NCBI GenBank assembly: GCA_937934635.1
Contig: CALGZD010000204.1
Span: 1 to 8,138 of the forward strand
Reading direction: 5' to 3'
Source of the DNA: an uncultured Deinococcales bacterium
Lineage (GTDB): Bacteria > Deinococcota > Deinococci > Deinococcales > Trueperaceae
DNA length: 8,138 nt
Shown piece by piece: positions 1 to 5,365 of this stretch. Every line of letters begins with the position of its first letter. Positions within the stretch are counted from its first letter, which is position 1. The notes under the pieces are model-generated. The model was given only the letters and a program-made list of their open reading frames with translations, did no database searches and was not told the origin of the DNA. The translations under genes and the position numbers were made by a program.

Positions 1-1
1 G

Positions 2-238
2 CTATTTGATATGGATAATGACCCGAATGAGCAGAATGATTTGGGGACGAGTTCAGAAAAAGAACATCAAGCTGTTCGAGCAGAGTTGAAGGATAATTTA
101 TTTTTCTGGTTGCGGAATTTGAAACGTCGTACTACAGTGACAACTGAAGAAACGCTTTGGCGTTATGGGTCAACGTTTGAGGACGAGCATGGGATACTGA
201 TTGGTATTTGGGAAGATGAATATATTAGGTTTGGATAA
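2..238 (+). CDS. Sulfatase family protein, C-terminal fragment (5' end outside window)
   Basis: This is the last 78 codons of an open frame that runs in from the left edge; the ATG at 11 is internal, because the frame is open before it and reads LFDMDNDPNEQNDLG. An (L/Y)(F/Y)D-(L/M)-xxDPxExxNLxx phrase is typical of the C-terminal part of type I sulfatases, just before the final helix. It is followed by a helix-rich stretch ending in WLRNLKRRT and a polar tail ending in EDEYIRFG. The catalytic formylglycine motif (CxPxR) and metal ligands would lie upstream and cannot be checked, so substrate and activity are unknown. The gene converges on ypdA with only 12 bp between the stop codons and no terminator hairpin in that gap. 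Assignment to the sulfatase/alkaline phosphatase-like superfamily is an inference from the DPxExxNL phrase; a related phosphodiesterase is possible. Confidence 0.6.
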   Translation, partial: LFDMDNDPNEQNDLGTSSEKEHQAVRAELKDNLFFWLRNLKRRTTVTTEETLWRYGSTFEDEHGILIGIWEDEYIRFG

Positions 239-250
239 AGCAAAAGTAGG

Positions 251-1333
251 CTATTGGGTGAGCTCGAGCCTGTGCTGTTTCTCGATATGCGCCACCGCTT
301 TTCGAGCATGCACCAAACCATTTTCAACAAAAACATCACTCGTACGTGTGCCATAACCTGCAGAACCTATAAGATAACAACCCTCAATATTACTTTCAAA
401 GCTTTCTTCGTTAAGCTCAGCAGAAAGATCTTCAGGTCGAGTGTTTACTCCAACAGAAGCAAGCAAGTTACTAGATGCAAAATAGCCTGTGAGCGCAAAA
501 GTCATTTCACTAGCTATGTCTAGTAGCTTTCCTTCTTTTTCAATCGTTACTGTGTCAGGACTAATAGCTTTCACAGTGCTATTGAAGTGGGCAGTGATTG
601 AACCTTCTGCTACACGATTTTCAAGGTTAGGACGAATCCAGTATTTTAGGCTGTGCCTAAATGCATCACCTCTGTGAATCATCGTTACTTTTGCGCCGTG
701 TTTATAGAGATCTAGCGCAGCATCGGCGGCACTACTTCCTGCGCCAATAATCGTTACATTACGGTTGTAGTAGCTATGACCTTCGGTGTAGTAGTGACTG
801 ACATTTGGAAGCGCTTCACCTGCTATGCCAAGTAGTTTTGGGTTGTCAAAATAGCCTGTTGCAATTGCAACACGTTTTGTAGTGACGAGTTCTTGCTGTC
901 CGTTTTGAGATTGGGTTTTTAAGCTAAAGCCTGTTGAAGTCTTTTGTAAATCTTGCACGTCACAAAAGGCTTTGATGTTGAGTTGTTCATTCTGACTAAC
1001 CTTGCGGTAGTAGTCGAGCGCCTCTTTGCGAGTGGGTTTATCAATTGCGGTGATGAGGGGGTGTCCACCTATTTCTAAACGTTCAGAGGTAGTAAAAAAC
1101 GTCATATAGGTCGGGTAGTTATAGATGGCATTTACAATCGCACCTTTATCGAAGACAATGTAATTTAATCCAGCACGTTTCGCTAAAATAGCAGCTTCTA
1201 GCCCGACTGGACCTGCTCCTACAATGACAAGGTCATACACAGGTTTATCATGCACAGGTTTATCATGCACAGGTTTATTATCTTTTTGTTGGTTGCTTGT
1301 AGGTATATTTTTTTCTAAAGTTGATATTGCCAT
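251..1333 (-). CDS. ypdA: YpdA-family FAD/NAD(P)H oxidoreductase (putative bacillithiol disulfide reductase)
   Basis: This protein of about 360 aa has the two-dinucleotide fold of thioredoxin reductase-like flavoproteins. The FAD-binding motif GAGPVG is at residues 39-44, the NAD(P)H-binding motif GAGSSAAD at about 197-204, and a C-terminal IGSAGYG...VFVENG segment closes the FAD site. The block DKGAIVNAIYNYP followed by MTFFTTSERLEIGG is characteristic of YpdA (Bdr) proteins. There is no CxxC redox pair, which separates it from true thioredoxin reductases. In Firmicutes YpdA reduces bacillithiol disulfide with NADPH, using a Cys directly after GGGP; here that residue is Val43, so mechanism or substrate may differ. 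I chose the ATG at 1333: an in-frame TTG at 1369 would add 12 residues but looks less likely, and only a weak GGGG lies before the ATG. Residues 20-33 are a KPVHD repeat insertion encoded by a 15-bp tandem repeat. It lies 115 bp downstream of nth on the same strand, and co-transcription is possible. Confidence 0.85.
   Translation of the reverse strand: MAISTLEKNIPTSNQQKDNKPVHDKPVHDKPVYDLVIVGAGPVGLEAAILAKRAGLNYIVFDKGAIVNAIYNYPTYMTFFTTSERLEIGGHPLITAIDKPTRKEALDYYRKVSQNEQLNIKAFCDVQDLQKTSTGFSLKTQSQNGQQELVTTKRVAIATGYFDNPKLLGIAGEALPNVSHYYTEGHSYYNRNVTIIGAGSSAADAALDLYKHGAKVTMIHRGDAFRHSLKYWIRPNLENRVAEGSITAHFNSTVKAISPDTVTIEKEGKLLDIASEMTFALTGYFASSNLLASVGVNTRPEDLSAELNEESFESNIEGCYLIGSAGYGTRTSDVFVENGLVHARKAVAHIEKQHRLELTQ
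1238..1281. repeat. 15-bp tandem repeat inside ypdA (about 3 copies)
   Basis: Two perfect copies of CACAGGTTTATCATG (1238-1252, 1253-1267) are followed by a third copy that matches for 11 bases and then diverges. The unit is five codons long, so the frame is kept and the protein carries DKPVHDKPVHDKPVYD directly before the FAD-binding strand. The copies are near-identical, which suggests a recent slippage duplication in the flexible N-terminal extension. Confidence 0.9.
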
Positions 1334-1448
1334 TTGAGTAACCCCATCTCTAAAAAACACTAATTTCAAGCTAGCAAGCCTCTATAGGGCAAGACAGTGA
1401 CCTTTGCCTACATTCCCTTGTTATGTGATGTCGCAACTAGAATTTAGA

Positions 1449-2081
1449 CTAGACAGTTGAACTAGGACAGTGCTTTGCCATGCTACATGCTGCACATTGT
1501 GGTTTTCGAGCGTCACATACTCGTCTGCCATGAAGGATAAGTGCATGATGCAAAAATATCCACTCTTCTTTGGGAAAGGCTTTTTGTAAATCCTTTTCTA
1601 CCTTGTCGGGATTGTCTTCTTTCGAAAATCCTAAGCGCCTAGCTAGACGACCAACATGAGTATCGACTGCGATAGCAGGATGACCATAGGCATTTGACAA
1701 AACAACATTGGCTGTTTTTCGTCCAACGCCAGCTAGTGCTAGTAAGGCATCAAAGTCATTGGGTACTTCGCCATTATGTTTTTCAGCTAGGTCTTTGGAT
1801 GCCTTGACGATGTTTTTTGCTTTGTTGCGGTATAAACCAATTGTTTTGATGTAAGGTTCGATTTCCTCAGGTAAGGCTTTGCTGAGCGCTTCGGCTGTAG
1901 GATATTTTTTGAAAAGGGCTGGTGTGGCTGCATTGACACTTACGTCAGTAGCTTGCGCTGAAAGAATGGTGGAAATAAGCAGCTCAAAAGGATTTGTAAA
2001 AGAAAGCTCTGTACGAGCATCAGGATAAAGTTTTTTTAATTCTTCAAGAACAAAAACAACACGTTTTGACTTTGCTAGCAT
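1449..2081 (-). CDS. nth: Endonuclease III (bifunctional DNA glycosylase / AP lyase)
   Basis: A base-excision repair enzyme that removes oxidised pyrimidines and cleaves the resulting abasic site. The 210-aa product has the usual family length. Visible landmarks are LLISTILSAQATD (residues 34-46), the helix-hairpin-helix LAGVGRKTANVV (116-127) with catalytic Lys122, and VDTHVGR with catalytic Asp140. The C-terminal [4Fe-4S] loop has ligands Cys189, Cys196, Cys199 and Cys205 (C-x6-C-x2-C-x5-C). All of these sit two residues after the E. coli Nth positions (K120, D138, C187/194/197/203), so both catalytic and cluster residues are intact. The ATG at 2081 fits family length, although only a weak purine stretch precedes it. 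A TATACT box on the minus strand about 10 bp upstream would imply a very short leader, and no good -35 accompanies it. ypdA follows on the same strand after 115 bp. Confidence 0.97.
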   Translation of the reverse strand: MLAKSKRVVFVLEELKKLYPDARTELSFTNPFELLISTILSAQATDVSVNAATPALFKKYPTAEALSKALPEEIEPYIKTIGLYRNKAKNIVKASKDLAEKHNGEVPNDFDALLALAGVGRKTANVVLSNAYGHPAIAVDTHVGRLARRLGFSKEDNPDKVEKDLQKAFPKEEWIFLHHALILHGRRVCDARKPQCAACSMAKHCPSSTV

Positions 2082-2136
2082 GGTTCTTAGAGTATACTAA
2101 ATTTGTTTGTAAAGCTTGTGTTTTAAGATTGTGATG

Positions 2137-2211
2137 GGTGTGTCCGCATATTGCGGGTGAAAACATATAGTTTTAGTGTAAAAATCCTTGCATATCGGAT
2201 ACGGACACACC
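2137..2211. repeat. 75-bp element bounded by perfect 10-bp inverted repeats
   Basis: GGTGTGTCCG (2137-2146) is matched by CGGACACACC (2202-2211). Read inward, both ends continue in a similar way (GTGTCCG, then C/T, then AT). The left arm also folds on itself as CCGCA-TAT-TGCGG (2144-2156), and the right arm contains the dyad TATC-G-GATA. It could be a small non-autonomous mobile or REP-pair element, or a pair of operator half-sites. No target-site duplication is visible at the borders, and no sigma-54 or good sigma-70 promoter lies inside. Confidence 0.6.
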
Positions 2212-2239
2212 TTGAGAGTTTATGAATGAACTTACAAAA

Positions 2240-2251
2240 AGTTACGTAACT
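2240..2251. repeat. Perfect 12-bp palindrome
   Basis: AGTTACGTAACT equals its own reverse complement. A site of this kind could bind a dimeric regulator, but nothing in the sequence identifies one. It lies about 160 bp upstream of nth and 550 bp upstream of pilC. Confidence 0.45.
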
Positions 2252-2285
2252 ACATTTCCAAATATGTGCCTAAGTCATAGCTTTA

Positions 2286-2329
2286 TTCATTACGCTTTGC
2301 TACAAAAATATCTTAAACATTGTATATCC
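2286..2329 (+). repeat. 44-bp dispersed repeat, copy 1 (inverted partner at 4385-4428)
   Basis: This segment matches the reverse complement of 4385-4428 at 38 of 44 positions without gaps, ending in TTGTATATCC in both copies. The differences are at repeat positions 12, 20, 24, 27, 28 and 34. In one frame both copies encode HYA(L/M)LQK-x-x-K-x-CIS, so this may be a decayed coding fragment of a mobile gene. Here the frame is short, running from an ATG at 2264 to a TGA right after the repeat. Confidence 0.7.
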
Positions 2330-2357
2330 TGATGTATCCCCCTGTATTTCGGACGTA

Positions 2358-2386
2358 CCCTGTTGTGATTGTATTAATGAACAGGG
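2358..2386. repeat. Hairpin with 7-bp perfect stem
   Basis: CCCTGTT (2358-2364) pairs perfectly with AACAGGG (2380-2386) across a 15-nt loop. No T-run follows on either strand, so it is not an intrinsic terminator. It abuts the first REP-like palindrome and may belong to the same repeat cluster. Confidence 0.5.
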
Positions 2387-2390
2387 ATGA

Positions 2391-2420
2391 GGAATACCCC
2401 GAGGCTTGCCTCGAAAATAA
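2391..2420. repeat. REP-like palindromic repeat, degenerate copy 1
   Basis: The core CCCCGAGGCTTGCCTCG forms a stem CGAGGC-TT-GCCTCG (2400-2413). It resembles the dispersed GATACCCCGnnGCTTGCnnCGGGG repeat found in many Gram-negative genomes. The outer right arm has decayed: AAA replaces the expected GGG opposite CCC. The family link is from memory of this repeat type, not a database match. Confidence 0.55.
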
Positions 2421-2458
2421 AATAGTCGACGTATGGCTTGCCAGATAAGAATTCCTTG

Positions 2459-2497
2459 TTGATAACCCGTCGGTTTGCCGTGGAGTCCGTTCATTTG
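2459..2497. repeat. REP-like palindromic repeat, degenerate copy 2
   Basis: The sequence TTGATAACCCGTCGGTTTGC, then GTGGAGTCCGTTCATTTGC after one more pair of bases, keeps the GATA-CCCG...TTGCCG...GTTCATT layout of the same dispersed repeat, with CGG-TTTG-CCG (2471-2480) left of the stem. It lies about 70 bp after copy 1 in the same orientation. Both copies look old and mutated. Confidence 0.55.
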
Positions 2498-2515
2498 CAA
2501 TATTAAGCTGCCTAA

Positions 2516-2556
2516 TTGTAAGGGTGGTATGAATACGTTAACGTTATGACTTACAA
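2516..2556. repeat. Interrupted dyad with central 10-bp palindrome
   Basis: TTGTAAG (2516-2522) is inverted as CTTACAA (2550-2556). Between the arms is ACGTTAACGT (2535-2544), a perfect palindrome. The arrangement could be a regulator-binding site upstream of the pilC promoter region or another decayed repeat; the sequence does not decide between these. Confidence 0.4.
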
Positions 2557-2665
2557 GTTTATTTACCGTTAAACAGAGTTAAAGCCCCAATTTTTTCAAG
2601 AATCTTCTGAGTAGAGATTTAAGGTTTACTCATCTAGTTTGAGTCAAATGAAGGTCTTATTCTTT

Positions 2666-2671
2666 TATACT
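2666..2671 (+). promoter_or_regulatory. Candidate -10 box for pilC
   Basis: TATACT sits 125 bp upstream of the pilC start codon and matches the sigma-70 -10 consensus at 5 of 6 positions. The hexamer 17 bp upstream (GTCAAA, 2643-2648) is a poor -35, so the call is weak. If used, it would give a structured leader of about 120 nt. Confidence 0.3.
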
Positions 2672-2691
2672 TCGCTTAAGAGAACGACTCA

Positions 2692-2765
2692 TTTCCAAAT
2701 GGGGGAGCAGCCCTTGGGAAGAGACGCAAACAAGTTTAGATTCCCTAACTAGACTTCCTAGTTAG
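2692..2765 (+). promoter_or_regulatory. Structured 5' leader of pilC (two hairpins)
   Basis: Two hairpins precede the pilC ribosome-binding site. In the first, TTTCCAA (2692-2698) pairs with TTGGGAA (2714-2720) with one G-U pair. In the second, CTAACTAG (2745-2752) pairs perfectly with CTAGTTAG (2758-2765) over a 5-nt loop. Between them lies GACGCAAA (2723-2730). Neither hairpin is followed by a T-run, so they may be leader RNA structure or, for the second, a protein-binding dyad. The Shine-Dalgarno AAGGAGA (2784-2790) stays outside both hairpins. Confidence 0.45.
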
Positions 2766-2796
2766 ACTCTCTATTAGATTCTCAAGGAGATATTGG

Positions 2797-4020
2797 ATGA
2801 CTACCTACAAATATGTAGTCCGTGATCGGGCAGGTAAAGCTTTAGAAGCAACGATGGAGGCGCAATCTTCAGGTGAAGTTGCACGTATGTTGCGTGAAAA
2901 AGGCTACTACGTTACAAAAATAGAAAAAGATAGTAAAACAGGTATGAATGCTGAACTTACAATGCCAGCATTTATGGATCAACCGAATTTGCGAGACATT
3001 ACGCTTTTTAGTAGACAGTTTGCAACGGTTATTAACGCTGGTTTGCCTATTGTGCAATCATTGTCGATTCTTGAAAACCAAGCCGAGAAAAAAGGTCTTA
3101 AAAAGGCACTAAATAGTGTTAGAGAAGATGTTGAAACAGGTCAAAACCTTAGTTCATCTTTAGCGAAGTTCCCACGTGTGTTCAATAACCTATACGTCTA
3201 TCTAGTTAAAGCTGGTGAGGCATCAGGTAACTTAGATAGTATCTTGGAGCGAATTGCTAGTTATCAGGAGAAGCAAGCTGCACTAAGAGGAAAAGTAAAA
3301 GGTGCGCTTACCTACCCTGCTGTGGTTATGGTTATCGCTTTAGCTGTTACTTACTTCCTACTAACAGGTATTGTTCCTCAGTTCGCTAATATTCTTACTA
3401 GCTTGGGTGGAGATTTGCCACTCATCACTAGGATTTTGATGGCTTTATCTGATTTTTTGGTTAATCAGTGGTGGTTACTCTTGCTTATTATTGGAGGTAG
3501 CATTGCAGGTACGGTCTTCTTTTACAGAACCAATCAAGGTAAACATGTTATCGACAGATTGCTTTTGACCTTACCAGTTGTTGGACCGTTACAGCAGAAA
3601 GCTTCGATTGCTGGTTTTTCTAGTACCTTTGGCTTACTCCTTAAAAGTGGTGTAAATGTTATCGAGTCCATTGATATTACTAAAGGTACTGCTGGGAATA
3701 TCATTGTTGAAGATGTTTTGACTGAAGCAAAAGCGGGTGTTCAGAGGGGTGAACAGTTAAGTGATACGCTCAAAGAGCACCCTAAGGTTTTTCCGCCACT
3801 TGTGAGTTCAATGATTGCCATTGGTGAAGAAACAGGTGCGATGGATACCATGCTTGAAAAGATTGCAAGTTTTTACGAGCGAGAGGTAGATGAGGCTGTT
3901 GATGCGCTCACGGCTGCGCTCGAGCCCCTCATGATTATCTTTCTTGGTGGCATTGTGGGATTCATCGTCGCTGGTATGTTCCTACCAATGTTCGCAATTA
4001 TCGGTAGCTTGAGTGGATAA
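2797..4020 (+). CDS. pilC: Type IV pilus / type II secretion inner-membrane platform protein (PilC/GspF)
   Basis: The inner-membrane platform protein couples the cytoplasmic assembly ATPase to pilin polymerisation. At 407 aa it has the standard family length. The N-terminus (MTTYKYVVRDRAGK...) is the typical beta-rich PilC start. Two T2SSF domains follow, at about residues 68-190 and 270-395, each with the conserved acidic phrase (GEASGNLDSILERIASY and GEETGAMDTMLEKIASFYE). Three membrane segments are visible: about 168-195, 222-244 and 378-402. A strong Shine-Dalgarno (AAGGAGA) 6 nt before the ATG fixes the start. The gene is solitary, with no pilB, pilT, pilD or pilin neighbours, and it has its own leader and terminator. 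PilC and GspF cannot be told apart with certainty; the absence of other gsp genes and the general sequence favour a type IV pilus role. Confidence 0.93.
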   Translation: MTTYKYVVRDRAGKALEATMEAQSSGEVARMLREKGYYVTKIEKDSKTGMNAELTMPAFMDQPNLRDITLFSRQFATVINAGLPIVQSLSILENQAEKKGLKKALNSVREDVETGQNLSSSLAKFPRVFNNLYVYLVKAGEASGNLDSILERIASYQEKQAALRGKVKGALTYPAVVMVIALAVTYFLLTGIVPQFANILTSLGGDLPLITRILMALSDFLVNQWWLLLLIIGGSIAGTVFFYRTNQGKHVIDRLLLTLPVVGPLQQKASIAGFSSTFGLLLKSGVNVIESIDITKGTAGNIIVEDVLTEAKAGVQRGEQLSDTLKEHPKVFPPLVSSMIAIGEETGAMDTMLEKIASFYEREVDEAVDALTAALEPLMIIFLGGIVGFIVAGMFLPMFAIIGSLSG

Positions 4021-4045
4021 AACAAGAAAAAACTGAAGCTATTTT

Positions 4046-4077
4046 TTAGGAGCAAAGAAATTTGCTCCTAATTTTTT
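4046..4077 (+). terminator. Strong intrinsic terminator after pilC
   Basis: A perfect 11-bp stem, TTAGGAGCAAA (4046-4056) with TTTGCTCCTAA (4061-4071), closes on a GAAA tetraloop and is followed by six T. It starts 25 bp after the pilC stop codon. The bases before the stem are T rather than A on the plus strand, so it should work only in the pilC direction. Confidence 0.95.
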
Positions 4078-4225
4078 ACCCCTAGCATCAATAGGGAGGT
4101 TTGACACTAAGGGCGGGGAGGAAATGCATACTTGCTTTTATAGCTTATCGTCTTTTCTTAGCAAGGCGTGATACTAGATAACAAACCTGGCTACATCCCT
4201 AAATTGGATGTTATCGAAGGTAGCG

Positions 4226-4263
4226 TGTGTTTGAGCTGTGTTTGAGCTGTGTTTGAGCTGTGT
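4226..4263. repeat. 11-bp tandem repeat (3 full copies plus 5 bp)
   Basis: TGTGTTTGAGC occurs three times head to tail without a mismatch (4226-4236, 4237-4247, 4248-4258), then TGTGT begins a fourth. Perfect identity suggests recent slippage and a length that may vary between strains. Confidence 0.95.
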
Positions 4264-4347
4264 CTTTAAAGCTAGCGAAAAAACCGCCATTTAAAAAAAA
4301 GGGTGCAATGTTTCTAGAAAAATTTTTACAGCTAGATTTATACAAGA

Positions 4348-4366
4348 ATGCACCAACAAACCTAGA
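4348..4366. repeat. 19-bp direct repeat, copy 1
   Basis: ATGCACCAACAAACCTAGA is identical to 4528-4546, exactly 180 bp further on. Copy 1 runs into a 6-bp-stem hairpin, AGTGCA-TC-TGCACT (4366-4379). The two copies flank the 44-bp dispersed repeat copy 2. Confidence 0.9.
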
Positions 4367-4379
4367 GTGCATCTGCACT
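4366..4379. repeat. Short perfect inverted repeat
   Basis: AGTGCA and TGCACT are separated by two bases. It abuts the first 19-bp direct repeat, shares its last base, and lies 6 bp before copy 2 of the 44-bp repeat. No T-run follows. Confidence 0.5.
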
Positions 4380-4384
4380 TTGGC

Positions 4385-4428
4385 GGATATACAAGGTTTA
4401 GCATGTTTCTGTAGCATAGCGTAATGAA
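4385..4428 (-). repeat. 44-bp dispersed repeat, copy 2 (inverted relative to 2286-2329)
   Basis: This is the opposite-strand partner of the copy upstream of pilC (38/44 identical), so the pair forms a long-range inverted repeat enclosing pilC. On the minus strand it sits inside an open frame reading HYAMLQKHAKPCIS, against HYALLQKYLKHCIS in copy 1. Confidence 0.7.
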
Positions 4429-4527
4429 CAGTCTTTATGTTCATTCAGAAACTGCAAGGTGCATTCGCATCGAACATAAGCCACTTTTTCCATTCAGTCC
4501 AAATTTTAGTCACCTTTCAGTTTGCGG

Positions 4528-4546
4528 ATGCACCAACAAACCTAGA
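4528..4546. repeat. 19-bp direct repeat, copy 2, next to the nitroreductase start
   Basis: This copy is identical to 4348-4366 and lies 23 bp before the nitroreductase ATG. Its last bases start TAGATAAC (4543-4550), which could act as a -10 for that gene with TTTGCG (4521-4526) as a weak -35 at 16-bp spacing. The promoter reading is speculative. Confidence 0.85.
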
Positions 4547-4569
4547 TAACAAGTAGATGTATTTGTATT

Positions 4570-5334
4570 ATGGCATCTATGGAACAATCTTTATCTACTC
4601 CGATAACCGAAGTTCTAAACAATCATGTAAGTTGTCGTCAATTCAAAGAGCAAGACATCAATGATGACATGCTTATGACAATCTTAAATGCAGCACGTCG
4701 ATCGCCAACAAGCAGTAATATGCAGACTTACAGTATTGTGGTTGTGCGTAATCAAGATGTTAAAAAGGAGCTAGCGGTACTGACAGGTGGACAAAAGCAT
4801 GTAGAAAGTTGTCCTGTATTTCTGGCATTTTGCGCTGATATTACACGTCTGCAAGCAATCTGTGAATTTCATGGACAAAGTTTATTAAAAAACCTAGAAA
4901 CTACCCTTGTTTCAAGTATTGACGCAGCGCTTGTAGGTATGTCTGTGCAAACTGCTGCTGAATCCTTTGGTCTTTGTGGCGTTATGATTGGTGGCATTCG
5001 CAATAATCCTAAAGAAGCTGCTGAATTATTGGAGTTACCAAAAGGCGTTTACATCACTTATGGCATGTGTCTTGGTTGGCCAAAAGATGACATTGTTCTT
5101 GATAAAAAACCACGTCTAGCTGAGCATGTAGTTATCCATCAGGAAACCTATAAAGTTGGAAATATTTCAGAAGAAATCAAAATCTATAATCAACAGCTCA
5201 AAGCTCATTATGAAGCACAAAATAGAAATCTCAGCGATGATGCATGGTCAGGACCAATAGCAAGAAAACAAGAAAAGCCAAATCGTCCTAAACTCAAACA
5301 AGCTTTAGAGGAGATGGGCTTTAGTCTTGATTAG
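4570..5334 (+). CDS. NfsA/FRP-type oxygen-insensitive NAD(P)H nitroreductase (FMN flavoprotein)
   Basis: The family carries out two-electron reductions of nitroaromatics, quinones or flavins with NADPH and FMN in the cytoplasm. At 254 aa it is close to E. coli NfsA (240 aa) and collinear with it. Shared features are the CRQF segment near residue 22, RRSPTSSNMQ for FMN phosphate and ring contacts, LTGGQKHV, the FCAD..R segment, AAESFGLCGVMIGGIRNN (NfsA: AAESLGLGGVYIGGLRNN), the LPKGVYITYGMCLGWP strand and the C-terminal RPKLKQALEEMGF. The ATG at 4570 and the one at 4579 are both possible starts and neither has a recognisable Shine-Dalgarno, so the start is uncertain by three residues and initiation may be weak or from a short leader. 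It is monocistronic and converges on dtd. The physiological substrate cannot be read from the sequence; FMN reductase or quinone reductase are alternatives. Confidence 0.92.
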   Translation: MASMEQSLSTPITEVLNNHVSCRQFKEQDINDDMLMTILNAARRSPTSSNMQTYSIVVVRNQDVKKELAVLTGGQKHVESCPVFLAFCADITRLQAICEFHGQSLLKNLETTLVSSIDAALVGMSVQTAAESFGLCGVMIGGIRNNPKEAAELLELPKGVYITYGMCLGWPKDDIVLDKKPRLAEHVVIHQETYKVGNISEEIKIYNQQLKAHYEAQNRNLSDDAWSGPIARKQEKPNRPKLKQALEEMGFSLD

Positions 5335-5365
5335 AAGAGTTTCCCTTATATTGTTAAAAAAGTCT

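Larger units (their letters stand above)
2082..2796. other. Gene-free, repeat-rich intergenic region between nth and pilC
   Basis: These 715 bp separate divergent genes (nth on minus, pilC on plus) and contain no convincing coding sequence. They hold a 75-bp element bounded by 10-bp inverted repeats, a perfect 12-bp palindrome (2240-2251), one copy of a 44-bp dispersed repeat, a 7-bp-stem hairpin, two degenerate REP-like palindromes, a further dyad (2516-2556) centred on a perfect 10-bp palindrome, and the structured leader of pilC. An 11-bp word, CATTTCCAAAT, occurs at 2253-2263 and 2690-2700. The short reading frame at 2300-2500 (minus) only translates the REP-like repeats. Confidence 0.75.
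4078..4569. other. Gene-free, repeat-bearing intergenic region between pilC and the nitroreductase gene
   Basis: These roughly 490 bp hold no gene I can support. The contents are an 11-bp triple tandem repeat (4226-4263), two identical 19-bp direct repeats (4348 and 4528), an inverted relative of their GCGRATGCACC core at about 4457-4470, a short hairpin (4366-4379) and copy 2 of the 44-bp dispersed repeat. CTAGATAACAA occurs at 4174-4184 and 4542-4552. A perfect -35-like TTGACA at 4101-4106 has no good -10 at normal spacing. The 77-codon minus frame at 4211-4444 spans these repeats and resembles no protein I know. Confidence 0.7.

Noticed and set aside
2137..2211. Sigma-54 promoter between the GTGTCCG half-sites
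   Set aside because: TTGCA occurs at 2188, but the required GG 10 bp before GC is absent, so no -24/-12 element is present.
2300..2500. A 66-codon minus-strand open frame upstream of pilC
   Set aside because: Its sequence (for example GKPRGIPHP) is what the two REP-like palindromes give when translated; no start signal and no known domain.
2640..2796. GEMM-I cyclic di-GMP riboswitch before pilC
   Set aside because: GACGCAAA is present, but the upstream GGCAAA block, the GNRA-capped stem next to it and the downstream receptor helix are not recognisable. The shared word alone is not enough.
4124..4171. A 15-codon peptide after GGGGAGGAA (MHTCFYSLSSFLSKA)
   Set aside because: The purine-rich stretch lies only about 2 nt from the ATG, too close for a normal ribosome-binding site. 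The peptide is very short with no other support.
4226..4263. CRISPR-like repeat
   Set aside because: Units are 11 bp head to tail with no spacers and no cas genes; it is a simple tandem repeat. No other CRISPR-like array is present in the window.
4211..4444. A 77-codon minus-strand open frame in the pilC-nitroreductase spacer
   Set aside because: It spans the 11-bp tandem repeat, a 19-bp repeat and the 44-bp repeat, has no recognisable domain or ribosome-binding site, and contains homopolymer-coded stretches. The shared HYAxLQK peptide is kept only as a finding on the repeat.
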